Shown here in pieces: positions 50,444 through 59,371 of a stretch of DNA of 64,000 nucleotides. A model generated the notes under the pieces. It ran no database searches. It was not told where the DNA came from and saw only the letters and a program-made list of their open reading frames with translations. Positions within the stretch are counted from its first letter, which is position 1; the number at the start of each line of letters is the position of its first letter. The stretch comes from JBFHIZ01 sp041596215 (GTDB lineage Bacteria > Bacillota > Clostridia > Lachnospirales > Lachnospiraceae): the NCBI GenBank assembly GCA_041596215.1, contig JBFHIZ010000009.1:1-64000 (forward strand). Reading direction: 5' to 3'. Made by a program: the position numbers and the translations under genes.

Positions 50444-51457
50444 ATGGCAGTTAAAGTAGCAATTAATGGTTTTGGACGTATTGGACGTCTTGCATTCAGA
50501 CAAATGTTTGGAGCAGAAGGATATGAAGTAGTAGCAATCAATGATTTAACAAGCCCAGCTATGTTGGCACACTTATTAAAATATGATTCATCTCAAGGTA
50601 AATATGCATTAGCAAGTACCGTAGTAGCTGGAGAAGACAGTATTACAGTTGATGGCAAAAAAATTACTATCTATAAAGAAGCAAATGCAGCAAACCTTCC
50701 TTGGGGAGATTTAAAAGTTGATGTTGTTCTTGAATGTACAGGGTTTTATACATCTAAAGAAAAAAGCATGGCACATATTAATGCCGGAGCACGTAAAGTT
50801 GTTATTTCTGCACCTGCAGGAAACGATTTACCAACCGTTGTATTTAATGTAAATCATGATGTCTTAAAAGCAGAAGATACAGTTATTTCAGCAGCTTCAT
50901 GTACAACAAACTGTTTAGCACCTATGGCAGATGCACTTAATAAATTAGCTCCTATCTCAAGTGGTATTATGAGTACAATTCATGCTTATACAGGCGATCA
51001 AATGTTACTTGATGGACCTCACAGAGGTGGAGATTTAAGAAGATCTCGTGCAGCAGCAGCAAACATTGTTCCAAGTTCAACTGGAGCAGCAAAAGCAATC
51101 GGATTAGTAATTCCTGAATTAGCTGGAAAATTAATTGGTTCAGCACAAAGAATTCCTACACCTACTGGTTCAACTACTATTTTAGTTGCAGTTGTAAAAG
51201 GAAAAGTTACAGTAGAAGAAGTAAATGCAGCTATGAAAGCAGCAGCTACGGAATCATTCTGCTATAATACTGATTTAATTGTATCTAGTGATATTGTAGG
51301 AAGTACATATGGTTCTATCTTTGATGCAACCCAAACTATGGTAGCTCCTATGGAAGATGGAAATACACAAGTTCAAGTTGTTTCATGGTATGATAATGAA
51401 AATTCATATACTAGTCAAATGGTTCGTACAATCAAATACTTTAGTGATTTAAAATAA
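50444..51457 (+). CDS. gapA: Glyceraldehyde-3-phosphate dehydrogenase (phosphorylating)
   Basis: Converts glyceraldehyde 3-phosphate to 1,3-bisphosphoglycerate with NAD. 337 residues. INGFGRIGRLAFRQ is the Rossmann motif, the catalytic Cys is C153 in ASCTTNCLAPM, and a His follows in TIHAYTGDQ. GPHRGGDLRRSRAAAANIVPSSTGAAKA and WYDNENSYTSQMVR are additional marks. AGGAGG gives strong translation. It is the first gene of gapA-pgk-tpiA. Confidence 0.98.
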   Translation: MAVKVAINGFGRIGRLAFRQMFGAEGYEVVAINDLTSPAMLAHLLKYDSSQGKYALASTVVAGEDSITVDGKKITIYKEANAANLPWGDLKVDVVLECTGFYTSKEKSMAHINAGARKVVISAPAGNDLPTVVFNVNHDVLKAEDTVISAASCTTNCLAPMADALNKLAPISSGIMSTIHAYTGDQMLLDGPHRGGDLRRSRAAAANIVPSSTGAAKAIGLVIPELAGKLIGSAQRIPTPTGSTTILVAVVKGKVTVEEVNAAMKAAATESFCYNTDLIVSSDIVGSTYGSIFDATQTMVAPMEDGNTQVQVVSWYDNENSYTSQMVRTIKYFSDLK

Positions 51458-51488
51458 GTATCGATTCGTATATAAATAGTTAGACCTA

Positions 51489-51518
51489 AAAAGGTCCGGT
51501 CTCAGGACCGGACCTTTT
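51489..51518 (+). promoter_or_regulatory. Perfect 13-bp hairpin between gapA and pgk
   Basis: AAAAGGTCCGGTC (51489-51501) and GACCGGACCTTTT (51506-51518) pair perfectly around a TCAG tetraloop. It is followed by AATCG, so the T-run is only the four stem T. In an AT-rich genome this GC-rich core stands out. It may terminate part of the transcripts or protect the gapA 3' end, so that gapA is made in excess over pgk. Confidence 0.7.
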
Positions 51519-51543
51519 AATCGTAAAATTGGAGGATAAATTC

Positions 51544-52734
51544 ATGGCATTAAACAAAAAAACAGTAGATGATATTGATGTAAAAGGAAAAAAAGTATTA
51601 TGTAGATGCGATTTTAACGTACCTCTTGATGCAGAGAGAAATATTACGGATGAAAATCGTTTAGTAGCGGCATTACCTACAATTAATAAATTAATTGCAG
51701 ATGGAGGAAAAGTAATTCTTTGTTCTCATCTTGGAAAACCAAAGGGAGAAGCAAAACCAGAATTATCATTAGCTCCAGTAGCAAAAAGATTAAGTGTATT
51801 ATTAGGGAAAAAAGTTGTTTTTGCTGCGGATGCAGAAGTAGTTGGAGCAAATGCAAAAGCTGCTGTTGCAGCCATGCAAGATGGAGATGTAGTATTGCTT
51901 GAAAATACAAGATATCGAGCAGAAGAAACAAAAAATGGCGAAGCATTTAGTAAAGATTTGGCATCACTTGCAGAGATATTTGTTAATGATGCGTTTGGTA
52001 CAGCACATAGAGCACATTGTTCTAATGTTGGTGTGACAAAATATGTGGATACTGCAGTGGTAGGATACTTAATGGAAAAAGAAATCGCATTTCTAGGGAA
52101 TGCAGTGGATAATCCAGAAAGACCATTTGTAGCGATATTAGGTGGAGCTAAGGTATCTTCTAAAATCTCGGTAATTGAAAATCTTTTAGAAAAAGTAGAT
52201 AAATTAATCATTGGTGGTGGAATGGCATATACATTCTTCAAAGCAGTTGGTGAAGAAGTAGGAACTTCCCTATTAGAAGAAGAATATGTAGAATATGCAA
52301 AGAAAATGTTAGATAAAGCGGGAGATAAATTATTACTTCCAATTGATACGGTAATTGCAGATGAATTTAGTAACGATGCAAATTTTAGAACGGTTGATCG
52401 TGGTCAAATCCCTGCTGATTATATGGGACTTGATATTGGGCCAAAAACAAGAGAATTATATGCAAAAGCCTTGAAAGATGCAAAAACTGTTGTGTGGAAT
52501 GGACCAATGGGAGCCTTTGAAATGTCGAATTTTGCAGCTGGAACAGAATCTATCGCTAAAGTTATGGCTGAAATTGATGCAACAACAATTATTGGGGGAG
52601 GAGATTCCGCCGCAGCAGTAAATCAAATGGGATTTGGAGATAAAATGTCTCATATATCAACAGGTGGTGGTGCTTCTTTAGAATTCTTAGAAGGAAAAGA
52701 TCTTCCAGGTGTAGTAGCAGCAAATGATAAATAA
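51544..52734 (+). CDS. pgk: Phosphoglycerate kinase
   Basis: Makes ATP from 1,3-bisphosphoglycerate. 396 residues. VLCRCDFNVPLD with the substrate Arg, LCSHLGKPKGEAKPELSLAPVA, ENTRYRAEE, NDAFGTAHRAHCSNVG and the C-terminal IIGGGDSAAAVNQMG and SHISTGGGASLEFLEG are diagnostic. ATG at 51544 has GGAGG upstream; a TTG-type frame opening at 51529 overlaps that site. Confidence 0.98.
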   Translation: MALNKKTVDDIDVKGKKVLCRCDFNVPLDAERNITDENRLVAALPTINKLIADGGKVILCSHLGKPKGEAKPELSLAPVAKRLSVLLGKKVVFAADAEVVGANAKAAVAAMQDGDVVLLENTRYRAEETKNGEAFSKDLASLAEIFVNDAFGTAHRAHCSNVGVTKYVDTAVVGYLMEKEIAFLGNAVDNPERPFVAILGGAKVSSKISVIENLLEKVDKLIIGGGMAYTFFKAVGEEVGTSLLEEEYVEYAKKMLDKAGDKLLLPIDTVIADEFSNDANFRTVDRGQIPADYMGLDIGPKTRELYAKALKDAKTVVWNGPMGAFEMSNFAAGTESIAKVMAEIDATTIIGGGDSAAAVNQMGFGDKMSHISTGGGASLEFLEGKDLPGVVAANDK

Positions 52735-52789
52735 ATGTGACGTAATCTATTTATTACGATACAAATATAAAAAATAAGGAGATTTAACA

Positions 52790-53539
52790 ATGGCAAGAAA
52801 AAAAATTATCGCAGGTAATTGGAAAATGAATAAAACTCCAAGCGAAACCGTAGCATTAATTCAAGAATTAAAACCATTAGTAGCATCTGATGATGTAGAT
52901 GTCGTGTTTTGTGTTCCAGCAATTAACATTATTCCAGCTTTAGAGGCTGCAAAAGGAAGTAATATTGAAATCGGAGCTGAAAATATGTATTTTGAAGAAA
53001 AAGGTGCATATACAGGTGAGATTTCACCAGCAATGCTTACGGACGTTGGCGTAAAATATGTAATTTTAGGACATTCGGAAAGAAGAGAGTATTTTGCTGA
53101 AACGGATGAAACCGTAAATAAAAAAGTATTAAAAGCTTTTGAACATGGAATTACACCTATTATTTGTTGTGGTGAAACCCTAGAACAAAGAGAGCAAGGG
53201 GTTACTCTTGATTGGATACGTAAACAAGTAAAAATCGCATTATTAAATGTGACAGCTGATCAAGTAAAAACAGCAGTAATTGCTTACGAACCTATTTGGG
53301 CAATTGGTACTGGAAAAGTTGCAACAACGGAACAAGCACAAGAAGTATGTGCTGCGATTCGTGCATGTGTAAAAGAAATCTATGATGATGTAACAGCAGA
53401 AGCTTTACGTATTCAATATGGCGGTTCTGTAAAAGGATCTAGTGCGGCAGAATTATTTGCACAAGCAGATATTGATGGTGGTTTAGTGGGTGGAGCAGCA
53501 TTAACACCTGATTTTGGAAATATTGTAAATTATAAGTAA
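52790..53539 (+). CDS. tpiA: Triosephosphate isomerase
   Basis: Interconverts dihydroxyacetone phosphate and glyceraldehyde 3-phosphate. 249 residues. IAGNWKMNKT (catalytic Lys), ILGHSERREYF (catalytic His), AYEPIWAIGTGKVAT (catalytic Glu and the loop 6) and IQYGGSVKGSSA are all intact. AAGGAG lies 9 nt before the ATG. It ends the gapA-pgk-tpiA operon with a strong terminator. gpmI, the usual next gene, is about 6 kb away. Confidence 0.98.
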   Translation: MARKKIIAGNWKMNKTPSETVALIQELKPLVASDDVDVVFCVPAINIIPALEAAKGSNIEIGAENMYFEEKGAYTGEISPAMLTDVGVKYVILGHSERREYFAETDETVNKKVLKAFEHGITPIICCGETLEQREQGVTLDWIRKQVKIALLNVTADQVKTAVIAYEPIWAIGTGKVATTEQAQEVCAAIRACVKEIYDDVTAEALRIQYGGSVKGSSAAELFAQADIDGGLVGGAALTPDFGNIVNYK

Positions 53540-53556
53540 ATAATAGTATTGAAATT

Positions 53557-53594
53557 AAGGACTTCTTTTAGTATAGAAAGAAGTCCTTTTTTTA
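53557..53594 (+). terminator. Intrinsic terminator after tpiA
   Basis: AAGGACTTCTTT and AAAGAAGTCCTT form a perfect 12-bp stem with an 8-nt loop, followed by a T-run. Confidence 0.96.
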
Positions 53595-53608
53595 TATAAA
53601 GGAGGAAT

Positions 53609-54355
53609 ATGTATCAGACTTATATTTTTGATTTATATGGAACTTTAATTGATATTCATACGGATGAGGAAAATCTCAAACTTTGGGAATGTATGAGAGA
53701 TTTTTTTTCGTTTTATGGAGCAAATTATACATTGAAAGAGTTGAAACAAAGCTATCATCAAATTGTTCAGGCACAAGAAGAAAACTTAAAAATTGAACAA
53801 AGTAAAAAAAATCCGAATAAAGAAGTGTTTCCTGAAATCGATATGTTTTGTGTTATTAAAGAATTGTATTTAAGAAAGGAAATAGATGTTTCAAAAGATA
53901 TAATTAAACTTACGGGTCAATTCTTTCGTACAGGATCAACAGAATATATTCGATTGTATAAAGGTGCGGAAGATCTTCTTAGAGAATTGAAGAAAAAAGG
54001 AAAGCAAATAATTCTTTTATCTAATGCACAACGAGTTTTTACTGAACATGAAATAAAGGCATTAGGAATTGATATATATTTTGACGATATATTTATTTCT
54101 TCTGATTATGGAGTGAAAAAGCCAGATCTTAATTTTTTTGCATTACCTTATAAAAAACATGGTTTGAGTAAGAACAATACAATTATGATTGGAAATGACC
54201 CAAACACAGACATATTGGGAGCACAAAAATTTGGCTTTGATACATGTTACTTGCACTCTAACATTTCACCTAAAAAAGAGGATCCAGTGAATAGTACCTA
54301 TTCACAAGACCCAATGGATTTGATTGCTTTAAAAGAAATGTTGATTTTTTCGTGA
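53609..54355 (+). CDS. HAD-superfamily hydrolase, haloacid dehalogenase-like
   Basis: 248 residues. Motif I TYIFDLYGTLIDIH with the nucleophilic Asp, motif II ILLSNAQRVF, motif III Lys in YGVKKPDLNFF, and motif IV IMIGNDPNTDILGAQKFG are intact, with a helical C1 cap between I and II. Small phosphate esters are likely substrates (YjjG-like nucleotidases have similar text); no specific one can be assigned. GGAGG precedes the ATG. The stop is one base from the stop of the opposing ABC gene. Confidence 0.86.
   Translation: MYQTYIFDLYGTLIDIHTDEENLKLWECMRDFFSFYGANYTLKELKQSYHQIVQAQEENLKIEQSKKNPNKEVFPEIDMFCVIKELYLRKEIDVSKDIIKLTGQFFRTGSTEYIRLYKGAEDLLRELKKKGKQIILLSNAQRVFTEHEIKALGIDIYFDDIFISSDYGVKKPDLNFFALPYKKHGLSKNNTIMIGNDPNTDILGAQKFGFDTCYLHSNISPKKEDPVNSTYSQDPMDLIALKEMLIFS
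54287..54305 (-). other. Hairpin inside the HAD gene 3' end
   Basis: GTGAATAG (54287-54294) and CTATTCAC (54298-54305) pair perfectly with a 3-nt loop. On the minus strand a T-run follows about 9 nt later. It lies about 50 bp past the ABC gene stop, so it could weakly terminate the leftward exporter transcript. Confidence 0.35.
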
Positions 54356-54356
54356 G

Positions 54357-56135
54357 TTATCCGATTTCCTTAAATTGAGCCATATATAGGTCGTAGTAAA
54401 ATCCTTTTTTGGCCATAAGTTCTTCTGAAGTTCCGGATTCAATAATATTATTTTTATCTACTACCAGTATTCGATCAGCATTTTGAATTGTAGATAGGCG
54501 ATGTGCAATAATAAAAGAAGTGCGTCCTTTAATAAGTGAAGAAATACCCTGTTGCACTAATAATTCTGTTTTGGTATCAATACTAGAAGTTGCTTCATCA
54601 AGAATCAATATCTTTGGTTTCATAAGCATGGTACGTGCAAAAGCAAGAAGTTGTTTTTGACCAACCGACAATCCACCACCACGCTCTTGCAATTTGGTAT
54701 TATATCCATCCTTTAGTTTTACAATAAAGTCGTGCGCACACACTGCCTTTGCAGCCGTTTCTATTTCTTCGTCTGTCGCATATAAATCTCCATAACGTAG
54801 ATTGTCTTTAATTGTTCCAGAAAAAATAAAATTATCTTGTGTCATGATACCCATCTGACTTCTTAAGCTTTCTAAATCAATGGATTGTATGTCTTTTCCA
54901 TCAATTAATAATTGTCCACTTGTTATATCATAAAATCGTGCAATTAAGTTTGCAATGGTGGATTTTCCTGCACCAGTTGGACCGACAAGTGCAATGGTTT
55001 CACCAGCTTTCACCTTAAAACTAACCTTTGAAAGTACTTCAGTATTGCTTACATATGAAAAAGAAACATCTTTGAATTCTATATTCCCTTGAATCGCTGG
55101 GAGTTTAATACAATTTTTATCATTTACAATAGAAGCATCCATATCTAATATTTCAAAAATACGTTCTGCTCCAGATATATTTGTAATTAATTGATTATAA
55201 AAATTACTTAAATTACTGATAGGATTCCAAAACATTCCTAAATAAGTGGCAAATGCAACAAAAGTTCCGATTGTGACTTGCTCGATTCCTAAAACCTGAA
55301 TTCCGACATAATACATAGATGTAAATCCAAGAATCCAAGATAATTCAATGACTGAAAAAAATGTATCGTTAATGCGTACGGCAGAAATAAAGGCAGAACG
55401 ATGCTCTTCTACAAGATTAGAAAAGGCATGGCTTGTTTCTTTTTCTGCACAAAAACTTTGTACAACACGAATGCCAGATATATCTTCATGAATATAGGCG
55501 GCTACATTAGATGATTTTTTCTTATTTAATTGCCAACGTTTATGTGAAATACGTTCTATGAACCAAAGGCAAAAAGTCATAAAAGGTAATGTAATGAGAG
55601 CCGCGGCAGCAAGTTTCCCGTTTTTAATAAACATAATAATTGCAATGGAGAGGATTGTCAAAAAATCGGGAATTAAAATAGTGACAGAATTTGATAATAC
55701 ATTTTTTAATGCATTGACATCTCCAATAATTCTTGCAAGTATTTTCCCAGTAGGTCTAGAATCAAAAAAATTAAAGTCCAATGACTGAATATGAATATAG
55801 AGTTCCTGACGAATTGTTACAAGTATAGTGTTGCAAACTTTTGCCATTATTTTAATTCGAAAACGAATTAGCATCAGAAGCATAGAATTAATAATAAGAG
55901 CAAAGATTCCAAGAAATAGTAAACCTTGGTAATCTTTCTTTGCAATATTTACATCAATTGCTCTTTGCATAATAATGGGATTGGTTAAGGTGATAATAAT
56001 ACTTAGCACCATAAGAAATAAAACAATAATAATTTCTTTTTTATAAGGTTTCATATAGGTAAATAATCGAATTAATGTGGTCGATTTTTTTACATAAGTT
56101 AGTTGTTCATCGTTTTTTGATGAGTTTGTGTTCAT
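54357..56135 (-). CDS. ABC exporter subunit B (membrane plus ATPase, canonical site)
   Basis: 592 residues. Six-helix membrane domain (about 25-330) followed by an ATPase domain. Walker A LVGPTGAGKSTIANL, Q-loop MTQDNFIFSG, signature LSVGQKQLLAFART (LSVGQ, not LSGGQ), Walker B ILILDEATSSID with the catalytic Glu, and switch His in IIAHRLSTI. It lies 2 bp after the other ABC gene and surely forms a heterodimer with it. The pattern matches BmrCD/TM287-288-type multidrug exporters; the substrate is not readable. Confidence 0.92.
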   Translation of the reverse strand: MNTNSSKNDEQLTYVKKSTTLIRLFTYMKPYKKEIIIVLFLMVLSIIITLTNPIIMQRAIDVNIAKKDYQGLLFLGIFALIINSMLLMLIRFRIKIMAKVCNTILVTIRQELYIHIQSLDFNFFDSRPTGKILARIIGDVNALKNVLSNSVTILIPDFLTILSIAIIMFIKNGKLAAAALITLPFMTFCLWFIERISHKRWQLNKKKSSNVAAYIHEDISGIRVVQSFCAEKETSHAFSNLVEEHRSAFISAVRINDTFFSVIELSWILGFTSMYYVGIQVLGIEQVTIGTFVAFATYLGMFWNPISNLSNFYNQLITNISGAERIFEILDMDASIVNDKNCIKLPAIQGNIEFKDVSFSYVSNTEVLSKVSFKVKAGETIALVGPTGAGKSTIANLIARFYDITSGQLLIDGKDIQSIDLESLRSQMGIMTQDNFIFSGTIKDNLRYGDLYATDEEIETAAKAVCAHDFIVKLKDGYNTKLQERGGGLSVGQKQLLAFARTMLMKPKILILDEATSSIDTKTELLVQQGISSLIKGRTSFIIAHRLSTIQNADRILVVDKNNIIESGTSEELMAKKGFYYDLYMAQFKEIG

Positions 56136-56137
56136 AG

Positions 56138-57874
56138 TTACCCCCTTGTTTTTTCAAGAATAGAAGAACCATATTGAGAAATAAAAGTTTGGTAATAATA
56201 TCCTTTTTTTTGAAGTAGTGAATCATGCGTTCCACGTTCAATGATTTTTCCTTCGTCTAAAATAATAATTTCATCGGTTTTTGATACCGTACTAATTCTA
56301 TGTGTAATAATAATCTTGGTTAGATTTTCTAAAGCATGAATTTTATTCCATATTTCATGTTCTGTTTCCATATCAAGAGCAGAAGTCGAATCATCGAGAA
56401 TTAAAATTGGAGCTTTTTTTGATAAAGCACGCGCAATCGATAACCTTTGTTTTTGTCCTCCGGATAAACCAACCCCACGTTCCCCAATTATAGTTTGGTA
56501 CTGATGATCTAATTTTTCAATAAATTCATGTGCAAGAGCGTTAGAAGTAGCATTATAAATAGTTTTTATGTCTAAATCTTCTCGATTCCCTAATTTTACA
56601 TTTTCTTCAATCGTATCTGAAAATAAAAAAGTGTCCTGTGTTACAGGTGCAATACTTTTTCGCAATTGACAAAGAGATAACTGATTGATATTTATACCAT
56701 CTAATGTGATATATCCAGAAGTGGGTTCATAAAAGCGTTGCAATAATAAAAGAAGAGATGATTTTCCGGATCCTGTTGTACCCATAATCCCGATAGATTT
56801 TCCGGCAGGTACTTCAAAATCAATATTCGATAGAATGGTTTTGTTTTTGCTTTTTTGATAAGTAACATGATGAAATGCAATACTACCTGCAATGGAAGGT
56901 AAAACAATTGGATTTATTGAATCGGTAACTTCTGGTTTGATAGCATATATTTTGTTTAGTTTTTTTCCGGAAGCAATCGTAGTGGATACAGAATCACTTA
57001 ACCACCCGAGCATTTCCATTGGCCAAATAATATTCATAGAGTATGCAACAAATGCAGATAACGTACCAAGTGTTATTTTGTTTTCGATAACCATATAACC
57101 ACCAATTAGTAAAATGATAATTGGTAAAAGTTTGGAAATAAATTGAAAAAATGGATAGTATTTTACAAACACATTGGAATTGGCAATATTTAAATCATAA
57201 TATTTTTGATTATGAGACAGAAATTTTTTAATCTCAAATTTTTCTCTTGCAAAAGCTTTTACGGTTCTAACTCCAGATAAGTTTTCACCAGCTATTTGAT
57301 TAAGAGCAGCATTTTCTTCACTGATTTCCCCATATATTTTACCGAGTTTTCTTTCCATAATGATAGCAAGAGTTCCACAGATTAGCATTCCAGTGACTGG
57401 GAAAATTGTTAAAAAAGGACTTAATTTTAACATGCAAAATATTATGGCAGAAACATGAAAGAAAATTTCGATTACTAGGAATGAAACAAAGGTTGCACCC
57501 TCCCAAATTTTGTCTACATCATCTTTAACTCTAGCCATTAATTCGCCAGAATTATTTTTTTCAAAGTAGCTAGCAGATAAGCTTTGAATATGGTCAAATA
57601 AATTTTTTCTTAATTCACAAGCTACTTTGCTCCCGGAATAGTCAAATAAGAATTCTTTGAGGTATGGAAAGATAAATTTCCCGATTCCAATTAATATTAG
57701 TAAGAATATAAATTTTGGTAATAAATTCACCTGGTTATTAATAATTACATCGTCTACAAGATATTTTGTAATGATTGGAGTTAATAAATCTAACCCAATT
57801 GCAATAAACATAGCAAGAATAGCAAGGATATAGATAGGTAATTGTTTTTTGATAAGTTTAAATAAAATATTCAA
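56138..57874 (-). CDS. ABC exporter subunit A (membrane plus ATPase, degenerate site)
   Basis: 578 residues, six predicted membrane helices (about 12-310) and an ATPase domain. Walker A IMGTTGSGKSSLLLL, signature LSGGQKQRLSIARAL and switch His in IITHRIST are normal, but Walker B is ILILDDSTSALD, with Asp instead of the catalytic Glu. This is the non-catalytic half typical of heterodimeric exporters. TTG start at 57874 with GGGGGAA upstream. It follows a leader ORF and terminator, so expression probably depends on attenuation. Confidence 0.92.
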   Translation of the reverse strand: MNILFKLIKKQLPIYILAILAMFIAIGLDLLTPIITKYLVDDVIINNQVNLLPKFIFLLILIGIGKFIFPYLKEFLFDYSGSKVACELRKNLFDHIQSLSASYFEKNNSGELMARVKDDVDKIWEGATFVSFLVIEIFFHVSAIIFCMLKLSPFLTIFPVTGMLICGTLAIIMERKLGKIYGEISEENAALNQIAGENLSGVRTVKAFAREKFEIKKFLSHNQKYYDLNIANSNVFVKYYPFFQFISKLLPIIILLIGGYMVIENKITLGTLSAFVAYSMNIIWPMEMLGWLSDSVSTTIASGKKLNKIYAIKPEVTDSINPIVLPSIAGSIAFHHVTYQKSKNKTILSNIDFEVPAGKSIGIMGTTGSGKSSLLLLLQRFYEPTSGYITLDGININQLSLCQLRKSIAPVTQDTFLFSDTIEENVKLGNREDLDIKTIYNATSNALAHEFIEKLDHQYQTIIGERGVGLSGGQKQRLSIARALSKKAPILILDDSTSALDMETEHEIWNKIHALENLTKIIITHRISTVSKTDEIIILDEGKIIERGTHDSLLQKKGYYYQTFISQYGSSILEKTRG

Positions 57875-57902
57875 TGTTGTTCCCCCTTATAAAAAAGTGC
57901 AT

Positions 57903-57932
57903 AAAAAAAATGCGGCAATATGAATCACCACA
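57903..57932 (-). terminator. Attenuator terminator before the ABC exporter
   Basis: Reading leftward, TGTGGTGAT (from 57932) pairs with ATTGCCGCA (to 57911), including three G-T pairs, around a TCAT loop. Eight T follow (57903-57910). It lies between the leader ORF and the first ABC gene, about 30 bp before its start. The segment 57919-57929 of its 5' arm can pair instead with 57988-57998 in the leader ORF. Confidence 0.75.
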
Positions 57933-57969
57933 ATTTGAGTATATTTCTTATATAAATAATAAGAAAAAT

Positions 57970-58044
57970 CTAGATAGAGCTCACAGAGGTAATACATAAG
58001 TGAATAGTTATATAGTTTTGCATATCAATTTTATTATTTTTCAT
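57970..58044 (-). CDS. 24-codon leader peptide ORF of the ABC exporter
   Basis: ATG at 58044, 24 codons, TAG at 57970-57972. The peptide begins MKNNKIDMQN and ends TSVSSI, with no homology I recognise. A very strong AGGAGG (58053-58058) lies 9 nt before the ATG, better than that of many true genes here. A promoter precedes it and a terminator follows. This matches translated leaders that sense ribosome-targeting drugs or translation speed (for example bmrB before bmrCD in B. subtilis). The ORF is seen; sensing is inferred. Confidence 0.7.
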   Translation of the reverse strand: MKNNKIDMQNYITIHLCITSVSSI

Positions 58045-58073
58045 TTTGTATACCTCCTTTTTTTATTTTTTTC

Positions 58074-58102
58074 AGAATACTACATGTATATTATAATGTC
58101 AA
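58074..58102 (-). promoter_or_regulatory. Promoter of the leader-ABC exporter transcript
   Basis: Reading leftward: TTGACA (58097-58102) exact consensus, 17-bp spacer, TATTCT (58074-58079). It starts the leader 30 bp before the leader ATG, and so drives the whole leader-exporter unit. Confidence 0.85.
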
Positions 58103-58135
58103 GTACAGATTTTTGAAAACTTTATAACAACACTA

Positions 58136-59308
58136 TTATTCACACAGAAAATCTTTATCAATATCAATAATAACATAATAATTTGCATCCAATTGTTTGA
58201 ATTTGTTTTCTATAAATTCTTTTATATCTTCATCGGCTACTTTATAAGAGTAGGGTATAACCAAGTCAAATAATACATTGGTGTGTGTCGGCCCGATAAC
58301 CGTACGGAAATCATGCAAAGATAATTCTGGATAATTTTCGTGCAAAAGTTGAATGGTATAATTTTGTAATTTGTTTGTGATTGGGTCATCCGTTTGCAAA
58401 GGATCCATATGAATTGTAGTAAGACAATTAAATTTAGAATTTAATTCTTTTTCAATATTATCAATAGTGTCATGAATTTTTATGATATCACAATTATATG
58501 GAATTTCAGCATGAAGAGATAAGATAATACGACCAGGCCCATAATTATGAACCATAATATCATGAATGCCAAGAATCTCATTATGGGAAAGCACGGTTTC
58601 TTTTATATCACAAATGAATTCTGTAGTAGGTGGTTCGCCAAGAAGTGGATTGATGGTATCTTTTGCAGCAGAAATTCCTGAAAGAACAATGAAAACTCCA
58701 ACAATAATTCCGACATATCCATCCAAATTTAATTGATACTTGTAAGAAATAACAGATGTTATCAAAACAACAGTTGTTGTAAGGGCATCGTTTCTGCTAT
58801 CAATTGCGGTAGCTTTCATTGTGGAAGAATTTATGTGTTTACTGATTTTAAAAGTATAGTATGCCATATATATTTTTATGAAAATAGATGCAAGCAAAAT
58901 AAAGAGGATGGTATTATTCAAAAACAATTCTTCCGGATGAAACACTTTGTTAAAAGATGACTTAACTAATTCGACTCCAACGATAATAATTAAAAAAGAA
59001 ACGATTACACCGGAAATGTACTCAATTCTTCCGTGTCCAAAAGGATGGTCTTTATCTGGTTTTTGATTGGACATTTTAAAACCAATCATAGTTATAATTG
59101 AAGAAGAAGCATCGGTTAAGTTATTAAAGGCATCTGCGGTAATTGAAATAGATTGGCTTAGTAAACCAGAAATTAATTTTCCTATAAATAGTAATACGTT
59201 AAAAGAAATACCTAAAATACCAGCTAGCATTCCATATTTTTGACGTACCGCTAAATCCTTTGGGTTTTGATTTTTTAATTTTAGTAATTTTTCAAATAGT
59301 GTAAGCAT
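58136..59308 (-). CDS. Cation diffusion facilitator transporter
   Basis: 390 residues. Six membrane helices in the first 210 or so residues, then a ferredoxin-like cytoplasmic domain. The metal-site motifs are visible in SITADAFNNLTDASSS and KATAIDSRNDALTT, with HPFGHGRIEYISG after helix III. Exports divalent metal such as Zn, Mn or Fe by proton antiport; the metal is not readable. The C-terminal half (220-390) is longer than in small CDFs. GGAGG precedes the ATG. It reads away from gpmI and is separated from the ABC unit by that unit's promoter. Confidence 0.92.
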   Translation of the reverse strand: MLTLFEKLLKLKNQNPKDLAVRQKYGMLAGILGISFNVLLFIGKLISGLLSQSISITADAFNNLTDASSSIITMIGFKMSNQKPDKDHPFGHGRIEYISGVIVSFLIIIVGVELVKSSFNKVFHPEELFLNNTILFILLASIFIKIYMAYYTFKISKHINSSTMKATAIDSRNDALTTTVVLITSVISYKYQLNLDGYVGIIVGVFIVLSGISAAKDTINPLLGEPPTTEFICDIKETVLSHNEILGIHDIMVHNYGPGRIILSLHAEIPYNCDIIKIHDTIDNIEKELNSKFNCLTTIHMDPLQTDDPITNKLQNYTIQLLHENYPELSLHDFRTVIGPTHTNVLFDLVIPYSYKVADEDIKEFIENKFKQLDANYYVIIDIDKDFLCE

Positions 59309-59371
59309 TTTTTCCTCCTAAGAATACTTCTATTTTATATGTTTATGATGCAATATGCAACAACAGAATAG

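Noticed and set aside
51726..52241. 171-codon frame antisense to pgk
   Set aside because: No family resemblance and no ribosome binding site; it mirrors the strongly conserved pgk codons.
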